64,000 nucleotides of DNA from Haematobia irritans (Eukaryota > Arthropoda > Insecta > Diptera > Muscidae), in the NCBI RefSeq assembly GCF_050003625.1, contig NC_134399.1:34178671-34242670 (forward strand), given 5' to 3'. Each line of letters opens with the position of its first letter. Position 1 is the first letter of the stretch. Below, one piece after another: positions 32,836-43,299 of the stretch. The position numbers and the translations under genes are program-made. The notes beneath the pieces were generated by a model that did not search any database, was not told the DNA's origin, and saw nothing but the letters and a program-made list of their open reading frames with translations.

Positions 32836-34650
32836 CAGTGTTGCAAGTATTTTTCTGGATCTTGTCCCCAAAAATCCCCAATTTAAATTTAGATTCCTCA
32901 TAAAAATCCCCAATACATTTGTGACAATTTTTTTTTTTAAGCAAAACGCTCTGCAAGCTCTTACTACGTGAGAAGGCTGTTATGATGGCAAATTGCGTTT
33001 TGCCAGTATTTTTCTGGATCCTGTCCCCAAATTATGATATTTTTGTTCCCAAAAATCCCCAATTTAAATTCCTCACAAAAATCCCCAATACATTTGTGAC
33101 AAGTTTTTTTTTTTTTTTTTTGAAAAAAAAGCAAAAGGCTCTGCTGTAGCAAATCAGTAATAGTTTAAAAATGAAAATTTTGTCAAATCCAGCAACCTGC
33201 AATAAGATCAAGATTTCGAACCACAACACTAAGAGACTGGTGATCGTCTTCCAAATGCTGGAGATATGAAAATGGGAGTCGGTCACCTTGCCTTTATGAA
33301 CGAAAAATTACTTATAAATATTCAAGTAGTAAAATTGGGTTCCAAAAGTTGGTAGAATTCTTCCAGAAATTGTAGATTTTTTATTATTTAATGCATTGGT
33401 AGAGTTTTTAATGTTTTGGTAGATTTTGCTAAGACGTACTTCATAAATTTTCTATAGAAATAAACTTCTAACAAAATTTTCTGTATAGAAATAAAATGTT
33501 GGCAAAATTTTCTATAGAAATAAAATTTTGACAAAATTTTCGACAGAAATAAAATTTTTTGGAAAATATTCCACAGAAATAAAATTTTAGCAAAATTTTC
33601 TATAGAAATACAATTTTGACAAAAATTTCCATAGAAATAAAATTTTGACAAAATTTTCTATATAAAATAAAATTTTGACAAAATTTTCTATACAAATACA
33701 ATTTTGCAAAAAATTTTCTAAAGAAATAAAATTTTGGCAAAATTTTCTATAGAAAATTTCATGATGCGAAATAAAATTTTGGCAAAATTTTCTATAGAAA
33801 GAAAATTTTGGCAAAATTTTCGATAGAAATAAAATTTTGACAACATTTTCTAGATAAATAAAATTTTGACAAAATTTTCGACAGAAATAAAATTTTTTGG
33901 AAAATATTCCACAGAAATAAAATTTTAGCAAAATTTTCTATAGAAATACAATTTTGACAAAATTTCCATAGAAATAAAATTTTGACAAAATTTTCTATAT
34001 AAAATAAAATTTTGACAAAATTTTCTATACAAATAAAATTTTGAAAAAAAATTTCTAAAGAAAGAAAATTTTGGCAAAATTTTCTATAGAAAATTTCATG
34101 ATGCGAAATAAAATTTTGGCAAAATTTTCTATAGAAATAAAATTTTGACAAAATTTTCGATAGAAATAAAATTTTGACAACATTTTCTAGATAAATAAAA
34201 TTTTGACAAAATTTTCGATAGAAATAAAATTTTTACAAAATATTCGGCAGAAATAAAATTTTGACAACATTTTCGATAGAAATAAAATTTTTACAATTTA
34301 TTCGGCAGAAATAAAATTTTGAAAAAATTTTCTATAAAAATAAAATATTGAGAAAATTTTCTATAGAAATAAAATTTTGGCAAAATTTTCTATAGAAATA
34401 AAATTTTGAAAAAATTTTCTATAGAAAGAAAATTTGGCAATAGAAATAAAATTTTGACAAAATTTTCGATGGAAATAAAATTTTATTTATAAAAAAGATT
34501 AAACTGATTTCTCGAAAAAATCCCCACAAAAATCACCAAATTTATGGAAATTCCCCTCCAAATCCCCAAGTCCCCAACTCTGACATTTCGCCCCCATTCA
34601 TGAAAAAATAACCCCCATTTGGGGGAAAATCCCCAATACTGGCAACACTG
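32836..34650. mobile_element. Non-autonomous hAT-like element carrying the 29-bp array (1.8 kb)
   Basis: Terminal repeats CAGTGTTGCAAGTATT and its complement AATACTGGCAACACTG, flanked by perfect 8-bp direct repeats GGCAAATG (32828-32835 and 34651-34658). Both subterminal regions have TCCCCAAAAATCCCC-type text. The left terminus together with about 45 bp of target LINE is tandemly duplicated (32791-32950 and 32951-33140). The core is mainly 29-bp minisatellite. No transposase. Confidence 0.75.
33430..34490 (+). repeat. 29-bp minisatellite with ~338-bp higher-order repeat
   Basis: About 36 units. Distinctive variants (CGACAGAAATAAAATTTTTT, TTCATGATGCGAAATAAAAT) recur at 33541/33879 and near 33760/34095. 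A block of roughly 338 bp was therefore duplicated as one piece within the array. Confidence 0.8.
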
Positions 34651-34686
34651 GGCAAATGTTCTATAGGGGAATTGCAAGGGTTGTAA

Positions 34687-35034
34687 GGGAGCCACCGTGG
34701 TGCAATGGTTAGCATGCCCGCCTTGCATACACAAGGTCGTGGGTTCGATTCCTGCTTCGACCGAACACCAAAAAGTTAATCAGCGGTGGATTATCCCACC
34801 TCAGTAATGCTGGTGACATTTCTGAGGGTTTCAAAACTTCTCTAAGTGGTTTCACTGCAAGGTGGAACGCCGTTCCGACTCGGCTATAAAAAGGAGGTCC
34901 CTTGTCATTGAGCTTAACATGGAATCGGGCAGCACTCAGTGGTAAGAGAGAAGTTCACCACTGTGGTATCACAATGGACTGAATAGTCTAAGTGAGCCTG
35001 ATACATCGGGCTGCCACATAACCTAACCTAACCT
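34687..35034 (+). mobile_element. tRNA-derived SINE, most complete copy (348 bp)
   Basis: The tRNA-like head has box A (GTGGTGCAATGGTTAGCATG) and box B (GTGGGTTCGATTCC). The body includes CAGCGGTGGATTATCCCACC, GCTATAAAAAGGAGGTCCC and CTGAATAGTCTAAGTGAGCC. The tail is (AACCT)n. An 11-bp target duplication, AAGGGTTGTAA, lies at 34676-34686 and 35035-35045. Best reference copy for this family. Confidence 0.9.
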
Positions 35035-35275
35035 AAGGGTTGTAACGACACCAAGTAAATATGGCCCCATATAAACTTAAACCGCACACTAGATATGCTA
35101 GTGTTCTTAAGACGTCAGATATCACTCCTGATATCTGCTATAACGGGTCGCTGCCTGATAGGCGATTTTGCAAAAACTATTGGCGCGAAGTATAATGACC
35201 ACTGTATGAGCTGTCATGATGCGAAGTAAAAGGAATCAATATATATATAAATTTTCTCTTCTATTTCGCCATTTA

Positions 35276-35502
35276 CGTAAGCAGAGACAAAATGGAGCTG
35301 GTATACGTATTGGTATTCCCATCTTTATTGTATTTCTTCCTAAGTATTCATTTACAATCTAGGACTCCCTGTCCTTTAGGAAGATCTACGACAGTCCACA
35401 TTTTGTTCTTTAATAATGCTTGATACTCGACTATCATTGCATCTTTCCACGTTTTAGCTGCTAGACTTTTTAAAGCGTCTTTGACATTTAATGCTTCATT
35501 TT
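35276..35502 (-). pseudogene. Ty1/copia Pol fragment (start of reverse transcriptase)
   Basis: Reverse strand reads KNEALNVKDALKSL, TWKDAMIVEYQALLKN and MWTVVDLPKGQGVLDCK, then a stop where copia RTs have Trp, then ILRKKYNKDGN. This is the conserved N-terminal RT segment of copia-type LTR elements. No LTRs, integrase or RNase H nearby; a short orphan piece cut by the DINE-like copy at 35503. Confidence 0.75.
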
Positions 35503-37223
35503 TATACCCTCCACCATAGGATGGCGGGGTATATAAACTTTGTCATACCGTTTGTAATACATCGAAATATTGGGTCGTGGTGAAATTCTGAGTCGATCTA
35601 AGCACAGTCTGTCCGTCCGTTCGTCTGTTGAAATCACGCTAACTTCCGAACGAAACAAGCCATCGACTTGACATTTGGCACAAGTAGTTGTTATTGATGT
35701 AGGTCGGATGGTATTGCAAATGGGCCATATCGGACCACTTTTACGTATAGCCCCCATATAAACCGATCGCCAGATTTGGCTTACGACTGAAATTTGGTAC
35801 ATGGTGTTAGTATATGGTCTCTAACAACCGTGCAAAAATTGGTCCACATCGGTCCATAATTATATATAGCCCCCATATAAACCGATCCCCGATTTGGCTT
35901 GCGGAGCCTCTAAGAGAAGCAACCATAACAACCATGCGAAAATTGATCCACATCGGTCCATAATTATATATAGCCCCCATATAAACCGATGGATGAGCAA
36001 AATTCATCCGATTCGATTGAAATTTGGTACGTGGTGTTAGTTTATGGTCTCTAACAACCATGCAGGAATTGGTCCATATCGGTCCATAATTATATGTAGC
36101 CCCCATATAAACCCATCCCCAGATTTGACCTCCGGAGCCTCATGGATGAGCAAAATTCATCCGATTCGGTTGAAATTTGATACGTGGTGTTAGCATATGG
36201 TCTCTAACAACAATGCACAAATTGGTCCATAACGGTCTTAATTATATATAACCCCATTTAAACCGATCCCCAGATTTGACCTCCGTAGCTCTTGGAGGAG
36301 CAAAATTCATCTGATCCGGTTGAAATTTGGTACGTGGTGAAATTTGGTACATTGCGCTAGTATATGGCCTCCAACAACCATGCCAAAATTGGTCCATATC
36401 GGTCTATAGTTATATATAGCCGATCCCCAAAAATAATCTACCAAAATTTTATTTCTATAGAAAATTTTGTCAAAATTTTATTTCTCTAGAAAATTTTGTC
36501 AAAATTTTATTTCTATAGAAAATTTTGTCAAACTGAATTATATACGTACACTGAAAAAAATATTATCGTGATGTCAAAGATTTCATGTCTTTAAAATACG
36601 AATACAAATTTTGCTTAGCATAGAAGACGCATTTCTCTAAAATAAAGTCATTTTCCTTGTCCAAAAGTCGATAAACTTTTCAATGAAGTCGTATTGTCCT
36701 TATAATTAAGTGATTTGACTTAAAAATGGGTATCTTAACATGAAAGAAAAAAATTATAGGCTAAGGTCAACTTGACTTTAATAATTCAGAAAAATTCTTT
36801 AAATTTAATGAAATTGTCTTTAAATTTGTTGTCTTTTTTCATCTTGACTACAAAGCAAAAAATCGTTCAAATATAGGATATGTTTTTCAAAACTTTATTT
36901 TAAAGAAGTTTTTTACTTCAAACATAGCATAATTTCTACTGGAAGTCGAGTCCTAATTTGGAAAATAAAGTTGCCGTTAACTCGTTTTTAAAGGACTTTG
37001 ATAGCATATGAAGAAAACAAGCTGAGAAAGCGAAACATTAAAATTTGCTTCCTAGAAGCAAGTACACAAAACCTAAATTTAAAAGAAAATTGTGTCTTAA
37101 AAGTATCCTTACTTGTATTCTCCGCTTCTTTGGCTCGGAATCAATACCAAATTTTTTAAAGTAAAGACAAAATCTTTGGAACCGAGTAGGCTTTTTTTCA
37201 GTGTACTTAATCGGCCTTTTTTT
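35503..37223 (+). mobile_element. DINE-1-like family A, truncated at hairpin end, holding a MITE
   Basis: TATACCCTCCACCATAGGAT start, left block, CCGTCCGTTCGTCTGTTGAA, five or so 153-bp units with internal deletions, then a short 29-bp array (36432-36535) and GAATTATATACGTA. The MITE 36549-37203 sits in that TA. The copy ends at TTAATCGGCC and a T-run, where a family B element begins. Confidence 0.8.
36549..37203. mobile_element. TA-target MITE M2 with CACTGAAAAAAA ends (655 bp)
   Basis: Inverted ends CACTGAAAAAAATATT and GGCTTTTTTTCAGTG, with TA on both sides (36547-36548, 37204-37205). The target sequence TACGTA-TTTAATCGGCC is known from intact family A copies, so the site is verified. A second full copy lies inverted at 61216-61861. 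Frames inside (for example 37038-37286 reverse) are not conserved proteins. Confidence 0.85.
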
Positions 37224-38380
37224 ATACCCACCACCATAGAATGGTGACGGGGGTATAATAAGTTTGTCATTCCGTTTGTAACACATCGAAATATCGATTT
37301 CCGACTATATAAAGTATATATTCTTGATCAGGGAGAAGTTCTAAGACGAGATACTGTCTTCTGAAAGAAAACATTGGCTTGCGGAGCCTCTAAGAGAAGT
37401 AAATTTCATCCGATCCTGCTGAAATTTGGTACATGGTGTTAGTATATGGTCTCTAACAACCATGCAAACTTTGGTTTCCATCGGTCCATAATTATATACA
37501 GCCCTCATATAAACCGATCCCCAGATTTGACCTCCGGACTCCGGAGCCTCATGGATGAGCAAAAGTCATCCGATTCGGTTGAAACTTGGTACGTGGTGTT
37601 AGGTTAGGTTATGTTAGTTGGCAGACCGATGTATCACTATTCAGTCCATTGTGATACCACATTGGTGAACTTCTCTCTTATCACGGAGTGCTGCCCGATT
37701 CCATATTAAGCTCAATGACAAGGGACCTCCTTTTTATTGCCGAGTCCGAGCGGCGTTCCACATTGCAGTGAAACCACTTAGAGAAGCTTTGAACCCTCAG
37801 AAATGTCACCAGCATTACTGAGGTGGGATAATCCACCGCTGAAAAACTTTTTTTTTGATGTTCGGTCGAAACAGGAATCGAACCCACGATCTTGTGTATG
37901 CAAGACTGGCATGCCAACCATTGCACCACGGTGGCTCCCTAGTATATGGTCTCTGACAACCATGCAGGAATTGGTCCATATCGGTCCATAATTATATGTA
38001 GCGAATAAACCGATCCCCAGATTTGACCTTCGGAGCGTTGGAAGAGCAAAATTCACCAGATCCGGTTGAAATTTCGTACGTGATGTTACTATATGGTCTC
38101 TAACAACCATGCAAAAATTGGTCTATACCGGTCTTAATTATATATAACTCCCATTTAAACCGATCCCCAGACTTGACCTCCGGAGCTATTGGAGGAGCAA
38201 AATTTATCCGACCCGGTTGAAATTTTTGTCAAATTGCTATAGAAAATTTTGTCAAAATTTTATTACTATAGAAAATTTTGTCTAAATTTTATTTCTATAG
38301 AAAGTTTTGTCAAAAGTAATTCGATTGTGGGTGACAGTCTTTAGTACAAGCTTCTATGCAATCCATGGTGGAGGGTACAC
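37224..38380 (+). mobile_element. DINE-1-like chimera: family B left end joined to family A body
   Basis: Begins ATACCCACCACCATAGAATG and continues as family B to CTTGATCAGGGAGAAGTTCT. It switches near 37355-37375 to family A 153-bp units (CTTGCGGAGCCTCTAAGAGA). A SINE interrupts it at 37600-37938. It ends at ATGGTGGAGGGTACAC without the hairpin. Confidence 0.65.
37600..37938 (-). mobile_element. tRNA-derived SINE inside DINE-like element
   Basis: Reverse copy with an AGGTTAGGTTATG tail and a CACGGTGGCTCC head end. It interrupts GTGGTGTTAG-TATATGGTC of the 153-bp unit; at most a short TAG target repeat is visible. It has a few-base T expansion in CTTTTTTTTTGATG and a roughly 12-bp deletion near 37637. 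Confidence 0.8.
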
Positions 38381-38660
38381 ATTTAATATATACACTAAAA
38401 AAATATTGACCTGATATGAAAGATTATGTAACCCAAGTTTAGGTCACGCAATTTACACAATATTAAGAACAACTATTAAGGAAATTTTTATTTAAAGAAA
38501 CTTTAAAATCTTTGATTTGACAATTTCCTTCTATAATTGATAGAATTCAATTATGAACCTAAACACATACTTGTGCCAAATTTGGAGTCATATGGTCTTA
38601 AACTGCGACTTAGATTTTGATCCCTAAACTAAATATTTTCTGAGACAGACGGACGGATAG
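38381..38660. other. Remnant of a TACACTAAAAAAATATT element
   Basis: TA-CACTAAAAAAATATTGACC at 38391 looks like one end of another TA-target MITE. The other end was not found. The rest is AT-rich and passes into AGACAGACGGACGGATAGAT, a DINE-type motif repeated at 39364. Confidence 0.35.
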
Positions 38661-40310
38661 ATGAACCTGGCTATAGAAAATTTTGTCAAAATTTTACTTC
38701 TTTAGAAAATGTTGCCAAAATTGTATTCCTTTCAAAAACTTTGTCAAAATTTTATTTCTATAGAAAATTTTGTTAAAATCTTTGTGCTATAGAAATTTTA
38801 TCAAAATTTTATTTCTATCGGAAATTTTGTCAAAATTTTATTTCTATAGAAAATTTTGTCAAAATTTTATTTCTATAGAAAATTTTGTCAAAATTTTATT
38901 TCTATTAATAATTTTGTTAAAATTTTATTTCTATAGAAAATTTTGCCAAAACTTTATTTCTATTAAAAATTTTGTCAAAATTTTATTTCTATTAATAATT
39001 TTGTCAAAATTTTATTTCTATAGAAAATTTTGTCATAATTTTTTTTATACAGAATTTTGTCAAAATTTTATTTCTATAGAAAATTTTCTCAAAATTTTAT
39101 TTCTATAGAAAATTTTGTCAAAAGTTTTTTTGTATAGAAAATTTTGTCAAAATAATATTTCTATAAAAAATTTTGTCAAAATATTATTTCTATAAACAAT
39201 TTTGTCAAAATATTATTTCTATAAAAAATTTTGTCAACATTTTATTACTATAGAAAATGTTGTAAAAATTTTATATCTATAAAAAATTTTGTCAAAATTT
39301 TACTTTTATAGAAAATTTTGTCAAAATTTTATTTCTATCGATTTTGATCCCTAAACTATTTTCTGAGACAGACGGACGGATAGATGAATTTTATTTCTAT
39401 AGAAAATTTTATCAAAATTTTATTTATATAGAAAATTTTGTCAAAATTTTATTTATATAGAAAATTTTGTCAAAATTTTATTTATATAGAAAATTTTGTC
39501 AACATTTTATTTTTTTGAAAATTTTGTCAACATTTTATTTCTATAAAAAATTTTGTCAAAATTTTATTTTTATAGAAAATTTTGTTAAAATTTTATTTCT
39601 ATAAAAATTTTGTCAAAATTTTATTTCTATAAAATATTTTTCAAAACTTTATTTCTATAGAAAATTATGTCGAATTTTTTCTATAAGATATTTTTTCAAA
39701 ATTTTCTTTCTGTAGAAAATTTTGTTAAAATTTTATTTCTATAAAAAATTTTGTCAACATTTTATTTCTATAAAAAAATTTTCAAAACTTTATTTCTATA
39801 GAATATTTTGTCTAAATTTCATTTCTATAGAAAATTTTGTCAAAATTTTATTTCTATAGAAAATTTTTTCAAAATTTTATTTCTATAGAGAATTTTGTCA
39901 AAATTTTATTTCTATAAACAATTTTGTCTATTTTTTTTTTAGGATATTTTGTCAAAATTTTATTTCTTTAGACAATTTTGTCAAATTTTATTTATATCGA
40001 AAATTTTGTAAAATTTTATTGCTATAGAAAATTTTGTCAAAATTTTATTGCTATAGAAAATTTTTTAAAATTTTATTTCTATAGAAAATTTTGTCAAAAT
40101 TTTACTTCTATAAAAAATGTTGTCAAAACTTTATTTCTATAGATAATTTTGTCAAAATTTTATTGCTATAGAAAATTTTGTCAACATTTTATTTCTATAG
40201 AAAATTTTGTCAAAATTTTATTTCTATAGAAAATTTTGCCAAAATTTTATTTCTATAGTAAATTTTGTCAAAATTTTATTTCTATAATAAATTTTGTCAA
40301 AATTTTATAT

Positions 40311-41454
40311 CTACATCGACTCAAGGGCCGACGCTCATATGTCTCGTGTATATATACACCAACTACACCAACTCTATCACAGGTTACATTTTTTATCCTT
40401 GTAGCAATTGTCGCAATTTTAATTACACCCTATATTGCTACAAAACTGAGCATTTATTAAATTGCAATTAAAAATGAAATTAAGCCTAAAATTAACCCAT
40501 TTAGCAAAATGAAGCGTTTCCCCTTTTACGCAATTAAAATTAATCACCAATTTTAAAATAAAGATAAATTACAAAGCCCAACACTCAAACATCGTAGAAA
40601 ATTTAAATTAGTTTTAATACAAAAATCATTTTGTGGTTACAAATTAATTGAAACATTATTTATAGCTCTGGTGTTTTTGTTGCGTTTTTTTTTTTTGCCT
40701 CTTTAGCTTTGGATTTTTATTTTCTATATCGATATCAAGCGGAAAATACTGTAGCACTTATTTGCAATTCATACACCGAAATGGTACAAAAATCCCCTGC
40801 AATTGAATTTCCTCAACAACAACAACAACAAAAACATTTAATGAAATACATCCTTTGGATATTCCACAGCCAAGAGAGGAAGATGGTTTAAATGGATCCT
40901 TTGATGTTATGATTTTCGATGGGCCATATACTCATATTAATGGAAATATTACTTGAAATAATTTTGAGGTAGACGTAGGTGTTCTTTTTTCTCCATAATG
41001 TTTCATATTGTTCGCAAGTAGGGCCAAATGGATCGATGGAAACTTGACTAAAAATACTCGTGTATTTATATAGGAAATATTTTTGTGTTAACAATTTCTC
41101 TGTTGGTATGATGCTGATGTCGGCTCTTTTCCTGTTGTTAGTTCCCATTTGTAAATGAAAGGAAATTCACTTAAATGCATTAAAGCATATAACAATCAAA
41201 TCAAATAATATTTTATTTCTTTTTTGCTCTCATGATGGAGGATTGTCGTCGTAAATATAGTCCTTTATGATTTATTTCCCATACTTTTTTCTTATTCCTA
41301 TCGAAATACATTATGAACACCCACTTAGAAGAGTTAGAGATGTTATTGCTCGAACTAGGTACTCTAAATAAGATATGGTTGTTACATAGGAGCACAGTAT
41401 GGGGCGGACGGATTATCATGGTTGGATATGAATATTTTTTTTTTTTCTTTTTAT
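40311..41454. other. Unclassified segment inside the minisatellite field
   Basis: Not repeat-like. Plus strand contains CAACAACAACAACAACAAAA near 40820. Reverse-strand frames at 41148-40888 (with QVSIDPFGPTCEQYETLWRK) and 41419-41213 (with SKWVFIMYFDRNKKK) look faintly protein-like. I can assign neither, and no splice structure is convincing. Confidence 0.2.
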
Positions 41455-42824
41455 TTCATTTTCTATAGAAAATTTTGTCAAATTTTTTTTTCTATTGAAA
41501 ATTTTATCAAAATGTTATTCCATAGAAAACGTCAAAATTTTATTTCTAATTTTGTTTTTATAGAAAATTTTGCCAAAATTCTATTTCTATAGCAAATTTT
41601 GTTACAATTTTATTTCTGTAGAACATTTTGTCAAAATTTTATTTCTATAGAATTTTTTTTTACAATTTTATTTCTATAGAAAATTTTGTCAAAATTTTAT
41701 TTTTATAGAAAATTTTTTCAATTTTTTTTCATTAGAAAATTGTGTCAAAATTTTATTTCTATAAAACATTTTGTCAACATTTTATTTCTATAGAAAATTT
41801 TGTCAACATTTATTTCTTTAGAAAAGTTTTTCACAATTTTATTTCTATACAAAACTTTGTCAATAGATTTTTTTTTCAAAATTTTATTTCTATAGATTTT
41901 TTTTCAAAATTTTAATTCTATAGAAAATTTTGTCAAAATTGTATTTCTATAGAAAATTTTGTCACAATTTTAGTTCTATAGCAAATCTTGTCAACATTTT
42001 ATTTCTTTAGAAAAATTTTTCAAAATTGTATATCTAAAGATTTTTATAAATGCATTATAAAAAATTTTGATCCTGCTCATCCAATTGCTGTTTCTATGAT
42101 CCTGTTTTCCGCGCCCTTACCGTTTATGATGACACTTTTAAAACTTTGTCTGGTTCAATGGGGTCCCTCCTGACCCATCTATTTGTATATGTTGAGTACC
42201 GCGGAGCCCTTACTGACCCATTTCGAATAACTAGCTCGGGAGTCCCTTCTGTCTCGTCGTGGTCCTTAATGACCTACAGGGTCCCTTCTGGCCCACTTGG
42301 AATATAGAATTATATTTAATTGAATTGAAAAATTATATTATGTCCCGGCTGCAATTAGCCGTGTATAAATAAAATAAATAAATAGCCAACTTTTTCAAAA
42401 TTTTATTTCTATAGAAACTTTTGCCAAAATTTAATTTCTAGATTTTTCCCAACATTTTATTTCTATGAAAAGTTTTATCAAAATTTTATTTCCATAGAAA
42501 ACGTCAAAATTGTATTTCTATAGAAAATTTAGTCAAAAGTTTATTCCTATACAAAATTTTGTCAAACTTTTATTTCTATAGAAAATTTTGCCAAAATTTT
42601 ATTTCTATAGAAAATTTTGTCAAAATTTTATTTCTATAGAAAAATTTGTCAATTTTTTTTAATAGAAAATTGTGTCAAAATTTTATTTCTGTAGAAAATT
42701 TTGTCAAATTTTTTTTTCAATAGAAAATGTTAACAAAATTATATTTCTATAGAAAATTTTGTCAAAATTTTATTTATATAGAAAATTTTGTCAACATTTT
42801 ATTTCTAAAGAAATTTTATTTCTA

Positions 42825-43299
42825 CACTAATAGAAAAAAATACGTTCCGCAATCGTGAACGGACGGTGACAAAATGAAACGGAAACGTTGACAAAATATC
42901 AAAACGGAATGTTCACGATTTCGCCCACGGGCGTTCACGATTTCATGAACGGCATTCGTTTTTCTTTGGCCATGAAAATTCTGAAAATAATCCTTAGACG
43001 TTGTTATGGCAACTCCGCCGGTGGTGCAATGTGCTAAGGCGACTGTTAACGCGTATGGTGCAGACGACACAGGTTCGAGTCACGGTAGCGGAAATCTTTT
43101 TTTAAATTTGTTTTTAACCATTACCATTACGTTTTCAGATCATGAACGCTGGTTGTTGTTTTGACAACGTATGGTGTCATTTTAACGTTGTCAGATTGAC
43201 CCCATATGTTCTCAGTTTGACAACACATGTGTGTCGATTCACTTTCATGAACGGATCGTTTTGAAATGACCACGCCGTTCATGATTTTTTCTATGGGTG
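42825..43299 (+). mobile_element. TA-target MITE M3 with internal tRNA-Asn-like segment (475 bp)
   Basis: Ends CACTAATAGAAAAAA and TTTTTTCTATGGGTG. The target is the palindrome TTTCTA-TAGAAA of a 29-bp unit, so the TA duplication is exact. Inner arms carry repeated CGTGAACGG / ATCATGAACGG motifs. Around 43013-43085 lies a tRNA-like segment. A second complete copy is inverted at 60686-61162 and a fragment lies at 49226-49345. Confidence 0.85.
43013..43085 (+). other. tRNA-Asn-like sequence in MITE M3
   Basis: Reads CCGGTGGTGCAATGTGCTAA (box A-like), GGCGACTGTTAACGCG (an anticodon arm whose loop would read CTGTTAA, GTT = Asn) and CAGGTTCGAGTCACGG (box B and T arm). The acceptor stem does not close well, and the same segment occurs in the copy at 60686-61162, so this is element sequence rather than a working tRNA gene. 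Confidence 0.55.

Larger units (their letters stand above)
32019..35235 (+). pseudogene. LOA-like LINE ORF2 3' half, split by hAT and SINE
   Basis: Forward remnant of LINE Pol. At 32019-32530 the RT thumb/connection region reads KATIALYSCKKAIGKQWGLK, VVRPRMLYGVVVWWP and LLPLDILTKQSA. At 32535-32790 RNase H reads DNQPAIKSLDS and VPGHRNIPGNCEVDELARLG. After the insertions, 35046-35222 reads GRCLIGDFAKTIG and then CMSCHDA, a terminal Cys motif. Stops (for example after DTK), a frameshift near 32155 and a deletion of the N-terminal RNase H near 32525 make it dead. The hAT element (32836-34650) and the SINE (34687-35034) interrupt it. Confidence 0.75.

Noticed and set aside
33388..34151. Phe/Tyr/Lys-rich frames (KFYFYRKFCQNFIS type)
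   Set aside because: Translation of the 29-bp minisatellite (29-residue period over 87 bp). Same in all arrays and both orientations.
34687..35045. TTAGG/CCTAA repeats as telomere sequence
   Set aside because: Only two to four copies, always at the 3' end of the SINE and inside target duplications; Diptera lack TTAGG telomeres.
37038..37286. Frames inside MITE M2 (also 61160-61381) as a gene
   Set aside because: They lie inside a TA-flanked palindromic MITE and start outside its boundary; no protein features.
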